Shown here one piece after another: positions 1 to 8,162 of a DNA stretch of 43,373 bases; positions within the stretch are counted from its first letter, which is position 1; each line of letters starts with the position of its first letter. The DNA lies in assembly GCA_016873215.1 (NCBI GenBank), contig VGXU01000018.1:1-43373 (forward strand), given 5' to 3'. This stretch comes from Planctomycetota bacterium (GTDB taxonomy: Bacteria > Planctomycetota > Phycisphaerae > Sedimentisphaerales > Anaerohalosphaeraceae). The notes under the pieces are model-generated. The model was not told the DNA's origin. It saw nothing but the letters and a program-made list of their open reading frames with translations, and did not search any database. Both the position numbers and the translations under genes were made by a program.

Positions 1-806
1 CCGGTGAACTCACGTTGGTAATAATCCCAAACTTGTTTGCGTAGCCGTTGCAGATAGTCCAATTTTTTCAACTGAGCCAAGCCGACGGATGCACAAATGT
101 CATTGGGAAGTAATTTGGGACAAATATCGCGTACCTGATATTGCCACCACCGGTTTTTGCTGGTATCTCTCGCTTCAAATCCAGACTTTGCTATTCCACA
201 GTACCGCATTTCGCGAGCCATATCCAGAAAAACCGGATTTTTACTGGTAATACCACCGCCTTCCGGGGTAGCAAGATTTTTAACCGCATCAAAACTATAG
301 ACTCCAATCGTCCCCAGGGAACCACAAAATTGACCTCCAATTTTAGAATCTACCGCATGAGCTGCATCCTCTATTACAGGATACCCTAAGTCCATAATTT
401 CCTGCATCTTAACCGGCTTACCGGCATAATGGACGACCATAATAGCACTTGTTTTGGAAGTTATTTGTGATTTGATGGTTTGTGCAGTTACATTTTGAGT
501 TTCCAAATCTACATCACAAAAAACAGGGATATGGTCGTTTAAGGCAACTGCCTGCGCACATCCAATCCACGTTAACGCAGGCAAAATAATCTCAGATTGT
601 TTGGGCAAATTGAGAAGCTTAATCGCCAAATAAAGCGCATTAGTGCCGCTGTCAACCATCACAAGTCCGGACAGGCTTTGCCGCTCTGAAAAAAGCTTCT
701 CGAATAATCCCACTTTCGGTCCAAGTCCCATCCAATGATTCCCAAGACTGGATTTAATTTCTTCCAATTCCTCTTTTCCAACCAGTGTGCCAAATACAGA
801 AATCAT
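1..806 (-). CDS. DegT/DnrJ/EryC1/StrS-family sugar aminotransferase, C-terminus cut by window edge
   Basis: This ORF reads from ATG at 806 to the window edge without a stop, giving about 268 residues of a family that is usually 360-400 long. It starts MISVFGTLVGKEE and shows the fold-type I PLP signatures: SGTNALYLA for phosphate binding, a VIEDAAHAV segment with the cofactor Asp, and SFDAVKNLATPEGG, whose Lys is the expected Schiff-base lysine. Members of this family transaminate nucleotide-linked keto-sugars for O-antigen, capsule or glycan synthesis in the cytoplasm. The nearby flippase and glycosyltransferases on the same strand fit that role, although an IS element and a pseudopilin gene lie between. 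The exact sugar substrate cannot be told. Confidence 0.88.
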   Translation of the reverse strand, partial: MISVFGTLVGKEELEEIKSSLGNHWMGLGPKVGLFEKLFSERQSLSGLVMVDSGTNALYLAIKLLNLPKQSEIILPALTWIGCAQAVALNDHIPVFCDVDLETQNVTAQTIKSQITSKTSAIMVVHYAGKPVKMQEIMDLGYPVIEDAAHAVDSKIGGQFCGSLGTIGVYSFDAVKNLATPEGGGITSKNPVFLDMAREMRYCGIAKSGFEARDTSKNRWWQYQVRDICPKLLPNDICASVGLAQLKKLDYLQRLRKQVWDYYQREFT

Positions 807-1058
807 AATCAATCTCGCTTAAAATTTTTCAGACCCTCAAAAACCATCACCATACAGCTACACGTTGTTTTTGAAATTCAACTTTCATGAATCAAGATTT
901 TTAAGGAGCACAACAGGGTGGTAATATATTATAAACATAGAGATAAATCAATGTCGTTTCTCCTTACTAATGAATTTCTTATGTTCTGCACAACAGAAAT
1001 ATCAATTGAAGTGTCACGACTTGGGTAACCATGAAATCCATGAGAAGTATGGGACGTT

Positions 1059-1253
1059 TCATGTCCGGATTAAACGCACATACTGTTTATTTTGGATATG
1101 ACATACATCTTTATTCGCAAACCCGCGAACCTGTCTAAACGCCTCAATCTTACCATCTTAATCAGCGAAAATTAAAATCCGTAGATGCGTAGCACAACCC
1201 AGCCGTTCAAGACGACCTTTTTGTGTTAGCTTTTCCCGTTGTCTTTCACTCAT
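1059..1253 (-). pseudogene. possible decayed gene start next to the IS element
   Basis: The 450 bases between the aminotransferase start and the IS element hold no intact gene. The only coding-like trace is an ATG at 1253 followed by 31 codons (MSERQREKLTQKGRLERLG...) to a TAA at 1158, then 32 more open codons in the same frame to a TGA. The ATG lies inside the 9-bp target duplication of the IS, so the insertion separated it from its upstream region. I do not recognise the peptide. It could be chance; the call rests on reading frame and position only. Confidence 0.2.
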
Positions 1254-1273
1254 TTTATCACTACTGTCCGGTT
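1250..1273. repeat. left target duplication plus left inverted repeat of the IS4 element
   Basis: TCATTTTAT at 1250-1258 is followed by CACTACTGTCCGGTT at 1259-1273. The matching copies at the other end occupy 2572-2595. Confidence 0.9.
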
Positions 1274-2586
1274 ATAAGTCGAATAAAGACAACTGGTTAT
1301 GGTTCTAAAAAATTTCGTTTTTCATAGGAATTTCCGTAAGTACTTGATGTAGCGGCACTTGCTCGAAAATGGAAACGCTGAGAATTTGCAGGATTTCGGC
1401 CAGACTTTGTGGAAGTTTCAGCTCTTTCTTGATAATGGCGATCAGGACGTAGACACTGACGGCAATCCAGATTTGCGTCTTGACGGCGTTTTCTGAGGTG
1501 CCGAAAAACGCTTTGGTATGCAGATTTTGTTTGAGCCATTTGAAGAAAAGTTCGATCTGCCATCGGCACTTGTACAGTTTGGCGATGATGATTGCATCGA
1601 GCGTAAAGTTGTTGGTCAAAAAGACGAGTCGTTTGTAGGTGTCTTTGTCGTAGTAACTGATACGGCGCAGCGATACCGGATAATCTTTTGAAGTTTGTGT
1701 ACCTTGCAGCATGATGGTCTGATCGCTGCGAAGGCCGGTGGTTTTGTCCACGACACGATAGCCGATGCGTGTATAATCGAGATTGGTTTTTGCTCGTGTC
1801 ACAAAAAAAGCCATGCTCTGTGTAAAAGTAAAGAGTCGTGCAAAGTCGATGTAACCGCGATCCATGACGTAGAGTGCACCCGGTTCGATAAGCAGTTCAT
1901 CGAGGAAATTGACATCGTGCACAGAACCGCCGGTAATAAGGATAAAACAGGGAATAGAGCCTTTTAAGTCCATCAGCGTGTGGACCTTGACAGCGCTTTT
2001 GTATTTGCGAAACTGGGCCCACGGAAATAACGTCAGACACAAGTCGATGGTTGTTGAGTCGAGTGCATAGGTAGTATTTTTGAGATCGATACCAAAGCTG
2101 TCGTCGCGATATAATGTTCGTGCCTTGGCAATGAGTATCTGTGCGAAGTCGGCATATATTTGCCACGGGCGTTTTTCGTTGGCATCGGCCAGCGTGCTTT
2201 TGGCGATGTGGCCGCGGAAACCCGCATGGTACAGCTTGGGTTTCATTGCACGCAGACATATCTCGATGTCGCGAAGTGATTCTTTGAACAGCAGTTGTGC
2301 GAAGGCCATGCACAGGAATTGATCGAAGCACGAAAATGTCCGCAGGCGGTAGTTGCCGCGATAGCGGCGGACACATTGATTGAATTGATGTTTTGGAATG
2401 AAGTCCATGATTTGCGAGAAAATGATCCGGTCGGTATTCATCAGCCAGTCCTTTATAGGTGCAGAGGCACCCAAAAAGACTATTGCTTATAACCAACTTG
2501 GAATCGAAAACAATCATTTTTTGTCGCAACTTCATATTTTTAATCGAGTTATGTTAAAATCAATTTAGTTCAACCGGACAGTAGTG
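1259..2586 (-). mobile_element. complete IS4-family insertion sequence (about 1.33 kb)
   Basis: The element is bounded by perfect 15-bp inverted repeats, CACTACTGTCCGGTT at 1259-1273 and its complement at 2572-2586. It is flanked by a 9-bp direct repeat TCATTTTAT at 1250-1258 and 2587-2595, extendable to 10 bp if the boundary is moved by one base. It carries one transposase gene. Intact ends, intact transposase and an undecayed target duplication suggest a recent and possibly still mobile insertion. A duplication of 9-10 bp suits the IS4 family. Confidence 0.93.
1305..2441 (-). CDS. IS4-family transposase (DUF4372 plus DDE domain)
   Basis: DDE transposase of the IS4 element, which cuts and joins the inverted repeats. 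The N-terminal part (SQIMDFIPKHQFNQCV... through SLRDIEICLRA) matches the DUF4372 region of IS4 transposases. The catalytic domain has an Asp in ALDSTTID, an Asp in YVMDRGYIDF, and a Y-R-E-K signature in YKCRWQIELFFKWLK. The frame is open up to an ATG at 2474, but family proteins begin near MNTDRIIFSQ, so the ATG at 2441 is preferred (378 residues). No frameshift or internal stop is present, so it looks functional. The gene nearly fills the element, ending about 46 bases from its left end. Confidence 0.9.
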   Translation of the reverse strand: MNTDRIIFSQIMDFIPKHQFNQCVRRYRGNYRLRTFSCFDQFLCMAFAQLLFKESLRDIEICLRAMKPKLYHAGFRGHIAKSTLADANEKRPWQIYADFAQILIAKARTLYRDDSFGIDLKNTTYALDSTTIDLCLTLFPWAQFRKYKSAVKVHTLMDLKGSIPCFILITGGSVHDVNFLDELLIEPGALYVMDRGYIDFARLFTFTQSMAFFVTRAKTNLDYTRIGYRVVDKTTGLRSDQTIMLQGTQTSKDYPVSLRRISYYDKDTYKRLVFLTNNFTLDAIIIAKLYKCRWQIELFFKWLKQNLHTKAFFGTSENAVKTQIWIAVSVYVLIAIIKKELKLPQSLAEILQILSVSIFEQVPLHQVLTEIPMKNEIF

Positions 2587-2595
2587 TCATTTTAT
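2572..2595. repeat. right inverted repeat plus right target duplication of the IS4 element
   Basis: AACCGGACAGTAGTG at 2572-2586 is the exact reverse complement of the left end, followed by TCATTTTAT at 2587-2595. Confidence 0.9.
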
Positions 2596-2649
2596 CTATA
2601 ATCCCGCAAAAAGAAGCGCTCGTTAAAAAAAATTTGTAAATATTTTTTG

Positions 2650-2678
2650 TTGACAAGAGGTGCGGTCCGGTCTATAAT
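2650..2678 (+). promoter_or_regulatory. consensus sigma-70 promoter of the pseudopilin gene
   Basis: TTGACA at 2650-2655 and TATAAT at 2673-2678 are separated by exactly 17 bp, a perfect match to the housekeeping consensus. Transcription would start near 2685, giving a leader of about 285 nt before the ATG at 2969. The promoter lies 55 bp outside the IS right target repeat, so the IS did not supply it. Confidence 0.8.
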
Positions 2679-2699
2679 TATAAATAGAGGAATAAGTAA

Positions 2700-2784
2700 T
2701 TGAAAAGGGACAGGCGTATTAGAATTATATAACGTAGTAGGCAATTATAAAATATCGCAGGTTTCATCTTCCTCCCCTTTTCAA
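2700..2784 (+). promoter_or_regulatory. structured 5' leader of the pseudopilin mRNA
   Basis: Inside the predicted untranslated leader, TTGAAAAGGG at 2700-2709 is perfectly complementary to CCCTTTTCAA at 2775-2784, which would close a 65-nt AU-rich loop. No known riboswitch class was recognised, and no uridine tract follows the stem. It could be an mRNA-stabilising or regulatory structure, or chance. Confidence 0.35.
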
Positions 2785-2968
2785 ATCGCTGATTTCTCAC
2801 GTGTTAACTTGTTGATGCAACTGGGCTTACGTTTTATTTGACAAATCGAATAATTGCAGCCGTTTCCTAAAAGTGTTCTGCGTTGGAGCACAAAATGGCA
2901 CTTATAGCGTCCAAAATTAGAGGAGACGTGTATATCTGCGATGGCTTAGAATTGGAAAGGAAAAGAAA

Positions 2969-3955
2969 ATGAAAAAGAAAGGTTTCACACTCATCGAGCT
3001 ATTGGTCGTAATTGCGATCATAGCGATGCTGCTGGCCATCCTGATGCCGGCGCTGAACAAGGTCAAAAAGATTGCAGCACGCGTCGTCTGCGGCACCAAC
3101 CTGAAAGGGCTTGGTACGGCCCAAACCGTCTATGCCAACGACTACAGAGGTGAGTATGTTGTGCAGGGCTCAAAAACAAATCCAACTTGGTCAACTGATG
3201 GATCTATAAACTATTGGGCAATCGCAACCGTTCCCTGGGGCGACAGCACCCAGACTCCTGAGCTTACCATTGGCACAAGTCTATATATGCTGGTGCGTGA
3301 AGCGGATGTCTCTCCCAAATCTTTTGTTTGCCCGGCAGGTAGTGAAAAAGTATTTGATGGGAAAAACACCAATATGCTGGATATTACACAACTTTGGGAT
3401 TTCGGAGGCGACGGTTCCACACAAAATCCTACCAATTCCGTCAGTTATTCTTATCATCAGCCGTATAGAGGCGGAGATACAACTCCAGCAGGAAACAACG
3501 GCAAGAAAAGCAAGTATGCCGCAAGTGACACTCGTTCAGCATCCTTTGCCATGATGGCTGACAAAAGTCCCTTTTTTGATGCAAAGCTCTCTTTTAACAC
3601 AAGTGCAACGCAGTCTGATTTTACGAATTTCCGCGCCCCCTTGAACCTTGGCGCTGTTCCAACGGATTGGACCAGCATTGACAAATGGAAAGTTGGTGTC
3701 GCCAATGCCCAACCGCACGACCGGGATGGACAAAACGTTATGTATGCGGATGGTCATAATGCTTATGAAACTCGCAGCGATGTCGGTACTAAAAATGATA
3801 ATATTTACACCACATGGGAAACTGCCACACCAGGCACCGTTGAGAAATCTTGGAGAATTGGAGCCATGGGTAGTACTCCTCAAGGTTGTTTTCCGAAAAG
3901 CCAGGATGATTCGTTCTTGGTAAATGATAAACTACCAACCCAGACTTTCCCCTAA
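2969..3955 (+). CDS. type II secretion pseudopilin-like protein (N-terminal methylation signature)
   Basis: A 328-residue protein with a textbook class III signal: MKKKG|FTLIELLVV, where prepilin peptidase would cut after Gly5 and methylate Phe6, followed by one hydrophobic helix to about residue 27. The rest is an exported globular domain. Near the C-terminus, PHDRDGQNVMYADGH matches the His-plus-Asp-Gly signature common in planctomycete pseudopilin-like families (DUF1559 type). These families are greatly expanded in planctomycetes and are usually assigned to type II secretion or pilus-like fibres; the individual role is unknown. AAAGGA stands 8 nt before the ATG. A strong promoter and terminator make it a monocistronic unit. 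No pilus assembly genes adjoin it; the PilT ATPase is 4 kb away. Confidence 0.9.
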   Translation: MKKKGFTLIELLVVIAIIAMLLAILMPALNKVKKIAARVVCGTNLKGLGTAQTVYANDYRGEYVVQGSKTNPTWSTDGSINYWAIATVPWGDSTQTPELTIGTSLYMLVREADVSPKSFVCPAGSEKVFDGKNTNMLDITQLWDFGGDGSTQNPTNSVSYSYHQPYRGGDTTPAGNNGKKSKYAASDTRSASFAMMADKSPFFDAKLSFNTSATQSDFTNFRAPLNLGAVPTDWTSIDKWKVGVANAQPHDRDGQNVMYADGHNAYETRSDVGTKNDNIYTTWETATPGTVEKSWRIGAMGSTPQGCFPKSQDDSFLVNDKLPTQTFP

Positions 3956-3989
3956 GCGGTAATTTGAGCTTTATCAGACCACTGTCATC

Positions 3990-4025
3990 AAAAGGCCTTG
4001 AGGAAAACTTCTCAAGGCCTTTTTT
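3990..4025 (+). terminator. Rho-independent terminator after the pseudopilin gene
   Basis: AAAAGGCCTTGAG pairs perfectly with CTCAAGGCCTTTT across an 8-nt loop, with a T-run to 4025. It lies 35 bp past the stop codon. Confidence 0.9.
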
Positions 4026-4095
4026 ATGTCCAATTTTTCAATCCATTTCCAGTTCATAAAGTGTCGCCTTGGTTCTGATATTCTGGGCGGCTTAC

Positions 4096-5340
4096 CTAAT
4101 TATTTCTTGAACCGGATAGTTTTTGGAAAAGATCAGACAGTTTTTGGTTAAGTGTTTTAATGTTATAGTGCTGCGACACATATTTTCGGGCATTCTGTCC
4201 CATTCTTTTTCCTTCCTTTGGTTTCTCTATGAAAAACTCTATTTTTTCCGCAATTTTTCTCGGATCCGCCGAGGGGACGAGACACCCCGTTTCTCCATCC
4301 ACGACAATCTCACGTATACTTCCCACATCCGTGGCGACAACAGGCAATGCACAGGCTCCGGCCTCCATTAAGCACACAGGCAGCGCTTCCACCCTGCTGG
4401 GTAGCAGAAATATATCCGCCTGTGAAAAGAGCAAGGGTAATTCCTCCTGCTTCTTCTCACCCTGCAAAAAGATGTGCTTTTCCTGCCCGCAATCCACAAT
4501 CAATCTCATCAACTTCTGATGCAGACCGCCTGAACCATAAATATGATATTCGAATTTCAGATCCGGACGTCTTTCCCGCAGTATACGCAGCCCTTCTATC
4601 GCATACTCAATTCCCTTTTCTTCGACCAGCCGGGCTACAGTCACAATACGGATCAGACTTTTGTCTGTGGTCTGAGCACGGCCTTCCAGTCTGAATTTGT
4701 CGACATCAATTCCAACAGGATGATAAATAATCTTTTCCGGGTTTGCCCCGAATTGCACCAAATGCCTGTAATTATAATCTGAAATCGACAAAATAGCATC
4801 CGCCCGGTCAAAAAGACGCCTGTAGATATTTCCACCTTGAGCAATTCCAGTTCGAATATCATATCCATGAAACATCACACACAATTTGCCATGGACACCA
4901 ATTTCCTTCAGTAAGGCTCCTCGATTGCCCATCATCCCGTAATGACACATAAGAATATCATATCTTTTTCTGAACTTCGCAAAGTCAATCGCCCAGAAAT
5001 AATCCTCATAAGTGAAAGACCGCCATTTAAATACAAGGACGCTGATGGCACAGAACACCACAGACGGGGAAAACATTAGCGCCTGACAACTGGCTAAAAA
5101 AGCCTTTATTCGAAGCCTAAATTTACTCACAGGTATTGTCCGGAGATATTTTGTCCTGGCAAGTAATTGATAGCGAATGACATCCTGATGAATACAGAAA
5201 CTATCCGGACGTTTTTCGGAGAATATTTCCACTTCATGCCCCAAATCCAGAAGCCCTGTGATTTGATTCAAGATAAAGGTCTCTGATATCTGAGGAAATG
5301 AACTGAGCAAATAAGCAATTTTCAATTTTCTCCGGGTCAT
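4096..5340 (-). CDS. GT4-family glycosyltransferase
   Basis: GT-B fold, family 4 glycosyltransferase of 414 residues. The N-terminal Rossmann half begins KIAYLLSSFPQISETFI. The C-terminal nucleotide-sugar half shows VARLVEEKGIEYAIEG, the QGEKKQEELPLLFSQADIF strand-helix, and SRVEALPVCLMEAGACALP with the E-x7-E donor-binding motif. It would add a hexose to a lipid-linked glycan at the cytoplasmic membrane face. The frame opens at 5367, but the ATG at 5340 overlaps the TGA of the upstream glycosyltransferase as ATGA and is preferred (MTRRKLKIAYL). It is the last gene of the flippase-GT2-GT4 operon. Donor and linkage are not readable. Confidence 0.9.
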   Translation of the reverse strand: MTRRKLKIAYLLSSFPQISETFILNQITGLLDLGHEVEIFSEKRPDSFCIHQDVIRYQLLARTKYLRTIPVSKFRLRIKAFLASCQALMFSPSVVFCAISVLVFKWRSFTYEDYFWAIDFAKFRKRYDILMCHYGMMGNRGALLKEIGVHGKLCVMFHGYDIRTGIAQGGNIYRRLFDRADAILSISDYNYRHLVQFGANPEKIIYHPVGIDVDKFRLEGRAQTTDKSLIRIVTVARLVEEKGIEYAIEGLRILRERRPDLKFEYHIYGSGGLHQKLMRLIVDCGQEKHIFLQGEKKQEELPLLFSQADIFLLPSRVEALPVCLMEAGACALPVVATDVGSIREIVVDGETGCLVPSADPRKIAEKIEFFIEKPKEGKRMGQNARKYVSQHYNIKTLNQKLSDLFQKLSGSRNN

Positions 5341-6392
5341 TGCTGCCCTCTTTTCGGGATCAGCCATCGTTTAACTTTTTTTAGCGGCAGCCATCCGGCC
5401 GCCAGACAGAATAATGTATTTATGATTCCGGGGCTATCGTTTCGAATGACGTTATAATCCGATTTAAAGAACCAGGACAGAAACGAATAGACCGCCAGAC
5501 GAACGGCACAGACTCCGGCAGTTAAATACCTTTTGTCCTTCAGGCAAATCACCACCATCAGACGATAGTGATATTTGTATGTTGCATAGAGAGCCGGGCG
5601 GTATTTTTTCATATTATAGGTTTTGGCCAACAGCGAGAAAAGTAAAATACGATTACTAATTTTCCGGAAATTATCCCATGTCGATGTCATGCCGGCATTG
5701 ACACGATAAGCCGCCGTGACTTCCTGTAAATAATACAGCTTGCTATGTGTGGCGAGACCAAGAAAAAGAGCATAGTCTCCAACAGATGTCTTTTCAATAA
5801 GAGCACAGATACTGGGGTCGTTATCCAGCAACTCTTTTCTGAACATAAAAGAGCAGGTATTGATAACATTTTCCTGAAGCAGATAACCAAAATCCACAGA
5901 TTCCATCTCCGACGGAAGACGGCTACTGACGGTCCATTCGTTGCGATTCTCATGGACATACAAAACCTGCGTAAATACACCGGCATAGGCCGGATTATTG
6001 CATAAAATATCCCGTTGCCGCTGCAGTTTAAGAGAATCCGTCCAATAATCGTCACCCTCACAGAACGCCACGTATTTCCCCGTTAACGCCTGAAGGGAAC
6101 AAATAGAATTCTGTATCGCCCCCAGGTTGGTCGGACGCAGCAGCAGTTTTATTTGCTGCGGATACTTATTCTGGTATTCTATACAGATTTCTCGTGTTCC
6201 ATCGGTGCTGCAGTCATCAGCCAATACAATCTCAAAAATGAAATTGGTCTGCTGCATAAGAACACTGTCCAGCGCCTGACGAATGTAACGAGCCTGGTTG
6301 TAGGTAATCATCATCACGCTAACTTCAGGTCGCTGATCCAAATCCATTGTCGTCTGCTCGGCCATATCATCCATTATCTCATTATGATCCAT
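5337..6392 (-). CDS. GT2-family glycosyltransferase
   Basis: A 351-residue GT-A fold, family 2 glycosyltransferase. The N-terminal domain has VSVMMITYNQARYIRQALDS, then VLADDCSTDGTREIC for nucleotide binding, and FCEGDDYWTDSLKLQRQ, where EGDDYW supplies the metal-binding DXD-like residues. The C-terminal third is basic with hydrophobic stretches and probably sits at the membrane. It lies 18 bp downstream of the flippase gene and overlaps the GT4 gene by 4 bp, so the three are probably cotranscribed. It most likely extends a capsule, O-antigen or exopolysaccharide repeat unit. Upstream Met residues at 1, 7 and 10 leave the exact start slightly uncertain. Confidence 0.9.
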   Translation of the reverse strand: MDHNEIMDDMAEQTTMDLDQRPEVSVMMITYNQARYIRQALDSVLMQQTNFIFEIVLADDCSTDGTREICIEYQNKYPQQIKLLLRPTNLGAIQNSICSLQALTGKYVAFCEGDDYWTDSLKLQRQRDILCNNPAYAGVFTQVLYVHENRNEWTVSSRLPSEMESVDFGYLLQENVINTCSFMFRKELLDNDPSICALIEKTSVGDYALFLGLATHSKLYYLQEVTAAYRVNAGMTSTWDNFRKISNRILLFSLLAKTYNMKKYRPALYATYKYHYRLMVVICLKDKRYLTAGVCAVRLAVYSFLSWFFKSDYNVIRNDSPGIINTLFCLAAGWLPLKKVKRWLIPKRGQQ

Positions 6393-6410
6393 GCATTTTA
6401 CAAAAATGAT

Positions 6411-7913
6411 TCAACGGAACAAATACAGCAACGCTTTGCCAACACCATTAACCAAAGGACCGGTGAAAGGAACAACGGAAACGCCATGCTGTACAACTTC
6501 ACACAAGGCATCCCAGCCTTTTGTTTTTAATATTTTATTAATACCCAGATAGCTGACGGCAAAGAACAAACACCCGACAAGCAGTCTTATTATTCTAATA
6601 TCCGGGAGTACCTTGTACACCCAAAAACCCAACATAACACAGATAAACGCAATGATGAAATACATTGCCAGACAGAAGAATAAACGCGTGCGTTTATACC
6701 CGATCGCTTTCTCGAAATAATAGCCGTTGATAAAAACCGTCGCTATGAAACAGACCCCAACCATCACCCACAGATAGCTTTTCAGGCCCCAGAAAAAACC
6801 GCCGAAACTCGCTGTCAGAATGACTTTTTTGAGGATCTCGGCCCGCAGGAAATACTCGCTGCGGCCCCTTCCCTTGATCACCGTCATCAGGATGGACGAG
6901 ACGGGAGACGCATACGCCGTCAGAATGATGATCCGGTAGAACGGTATTGAAAGCGTCCATTTCTGAGAGAAGAGGACGATAACGAGATCTTCCGTAACCA
7001 GATAGAACAGCCCCATTAACCCAAACGAAAGAAATGAAATACAATGCAGCGCCTTTTGAGCAACGGACCGGATGCGTTCGCTGTCAGATTGTATTTGCGA
7101 AAATAAAGGAAAGAATACCGAACCCAGCCCGCTCGAAACATAATTGATAATAAACTCATTGTACGACTTGGCCTTATTATAATACCCCAAAAGAGCGGGA
7201 GAAAACATTTTTCCTATGACTAAAATATCCAGCTTTGAAAAAAAAGTTTCCAGAACTTCAGAAAAGAATATCCGGGCTCCGAACCGCCATAAATCGCGCA
7301 AAGATTTTATGGAAAACACGAACGAAGGACGCCAGTCCGACCTCCGCCATATCTCCAGTGTTCCGATCAATACGGTAATGTAATGCTGAATGATCAACGA
7401 CCATACACCCAGACCATAGAATGCGGCGATAACACCGCAGGGACCGGCAACCACGGCACCCGTCACATTGGACAATGCCAGTGATTTGAAATCAAGGGTT
7501 TTCATCAGCCTCGCCCGCTGGACGCAGCAACTGGCCTGAATCAGCGGACCAAATGCCAAAACACGAACAATGGAAACGACATCCGTATTATCATGATAAA
7601 ACATTCCAATGAATGGCGCAGCCCATAAAAGCAAACCGGCCAAAAGCAGGGCCATAAGCATATTTAGAAAAAAGACGGAAGAGTATTGTTCTTGGGTGGG
7701 CTGGGGTTTATTAATTAGGCCGGCAGATAGGCTGAAATCAATAAATATCATCGATAATGCAATAAAAACATTCGCCATAGCGATCAGCCCGAAATCCGCC
7801 GGATACAAAAGCCGCATCAGAAGCAGCCCAACGATAATTCCCGCCCCTTGGCGTAATACCTTGCCAATAAAATCCCAGAAAAGAGCACGAAAAGCCGCTT
7901 TTTTAAGGCTCAT
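6411..7913 (-). CDS. polysaccharide flippase of the Wzx/MOP superfamily
   Basis: A 500-residue integral membrane protein with about 12-14 hydrophobic segments. It begins MSLKKAAFRALFWDFIGKV and continues GIIVGLLLMRLLYPADFGLIAMA, the typical opening of WzxC/TuaB-like exporters; YPADFG is the familiar loop of that family. It would flip undecaprenyl-linked repeat units across the inner membrane. The frame is open to 8003, but family alignment favours the ATG at 7913; no strong Shine-Dalgarno is seen there. It is the first gene of the minus-strand glycan operon. Base composition here is lower in GC than in the uronate operon, a common sign of variable surface-glycan loci. Confidence 0.88.
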   Translation of the reverse strand: MSLKKAAFRALFWDFIGKVLRQGAGIIVGLLLMRLLYPADFGLIAMANVFIALSMIFIDFSLSAGLINKPQPTQEQYSSVFFLNMLMALLLAGLLLWAAPFIGMFYHDNTDVVSIVRVLAFGPLIQASCCVQRARLMKTLDFKSLALSNVTGAVVAGPCGVIAAFYGLGVWSLIIQHYITVLIGTLEIWRRSDWRPSFVFSIKSLRDLWRFGARIFFSEVLETFFSKLDILVIGKMFSPALLGYYNKAKSYNEFIINYVSSGLGSVFFPLFSQIQSDSERIRSVAQKALHCISFLSFGLMGLFYLVTEDLVIVLFSQKWTLSIPFYRIIILTAYASPVSSILMTVIKGRGRSEYFLRAEILKKVILTASFGGFFWGLKSYLWVMVGVCFIATVFINGYYFEKAIGYKRTRLFFCLAMYFIIAFICVMLGFWVYKVLPDIRIIRLLVGCLFFAVSYLGINKILKTKGWDALCEVVQHGVSVVPFTGPLVNGVGKALLYLFR

Positions 7914-8102
7914 ATTATCACGTCGCCCAGTCAATATTTTCGAGATAATTTTCTTCTGCGTTGACACCCAAAAAACCAAGGAAGAAAAGGAGGCTGAAAG
8001 CAACTGAAACCCGATTTTGGATATCGAATTGATACTTTACGCCACAATGTTTCCTTTGTCAATCTTCTATACCCTGCAATATTACCCACAGAATCAAAAG
8101 GC

Positions 8103-8132
8103 TTTACAAATCCGGTATCTGTCTGGTAGAAT
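8103..8132 (+). promoter_or_regulatory. sigma-70-type promoter of pilT
   Basis: TTTACA at 8103-8108 and TAGAAT at 8127-8132 are 18 bp apart, each one mismatch from consensus. The start site would be near 8139, 24 nt before the first candidate ATG. Confidence 0.55.
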
Positions 8133-8162
8133 ATCCGGCGTCTTAATTGGGAGCAAAATATA

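Noticed and set aside
2729-2738. TAACGTAGTA in the pseudopilin leader resembles the reverse of the LuxR box core.
   Set aside because: It matches only about eight bases, lies downstream of the promoter, and lacks the conserved flanking bases of the two real boxes.
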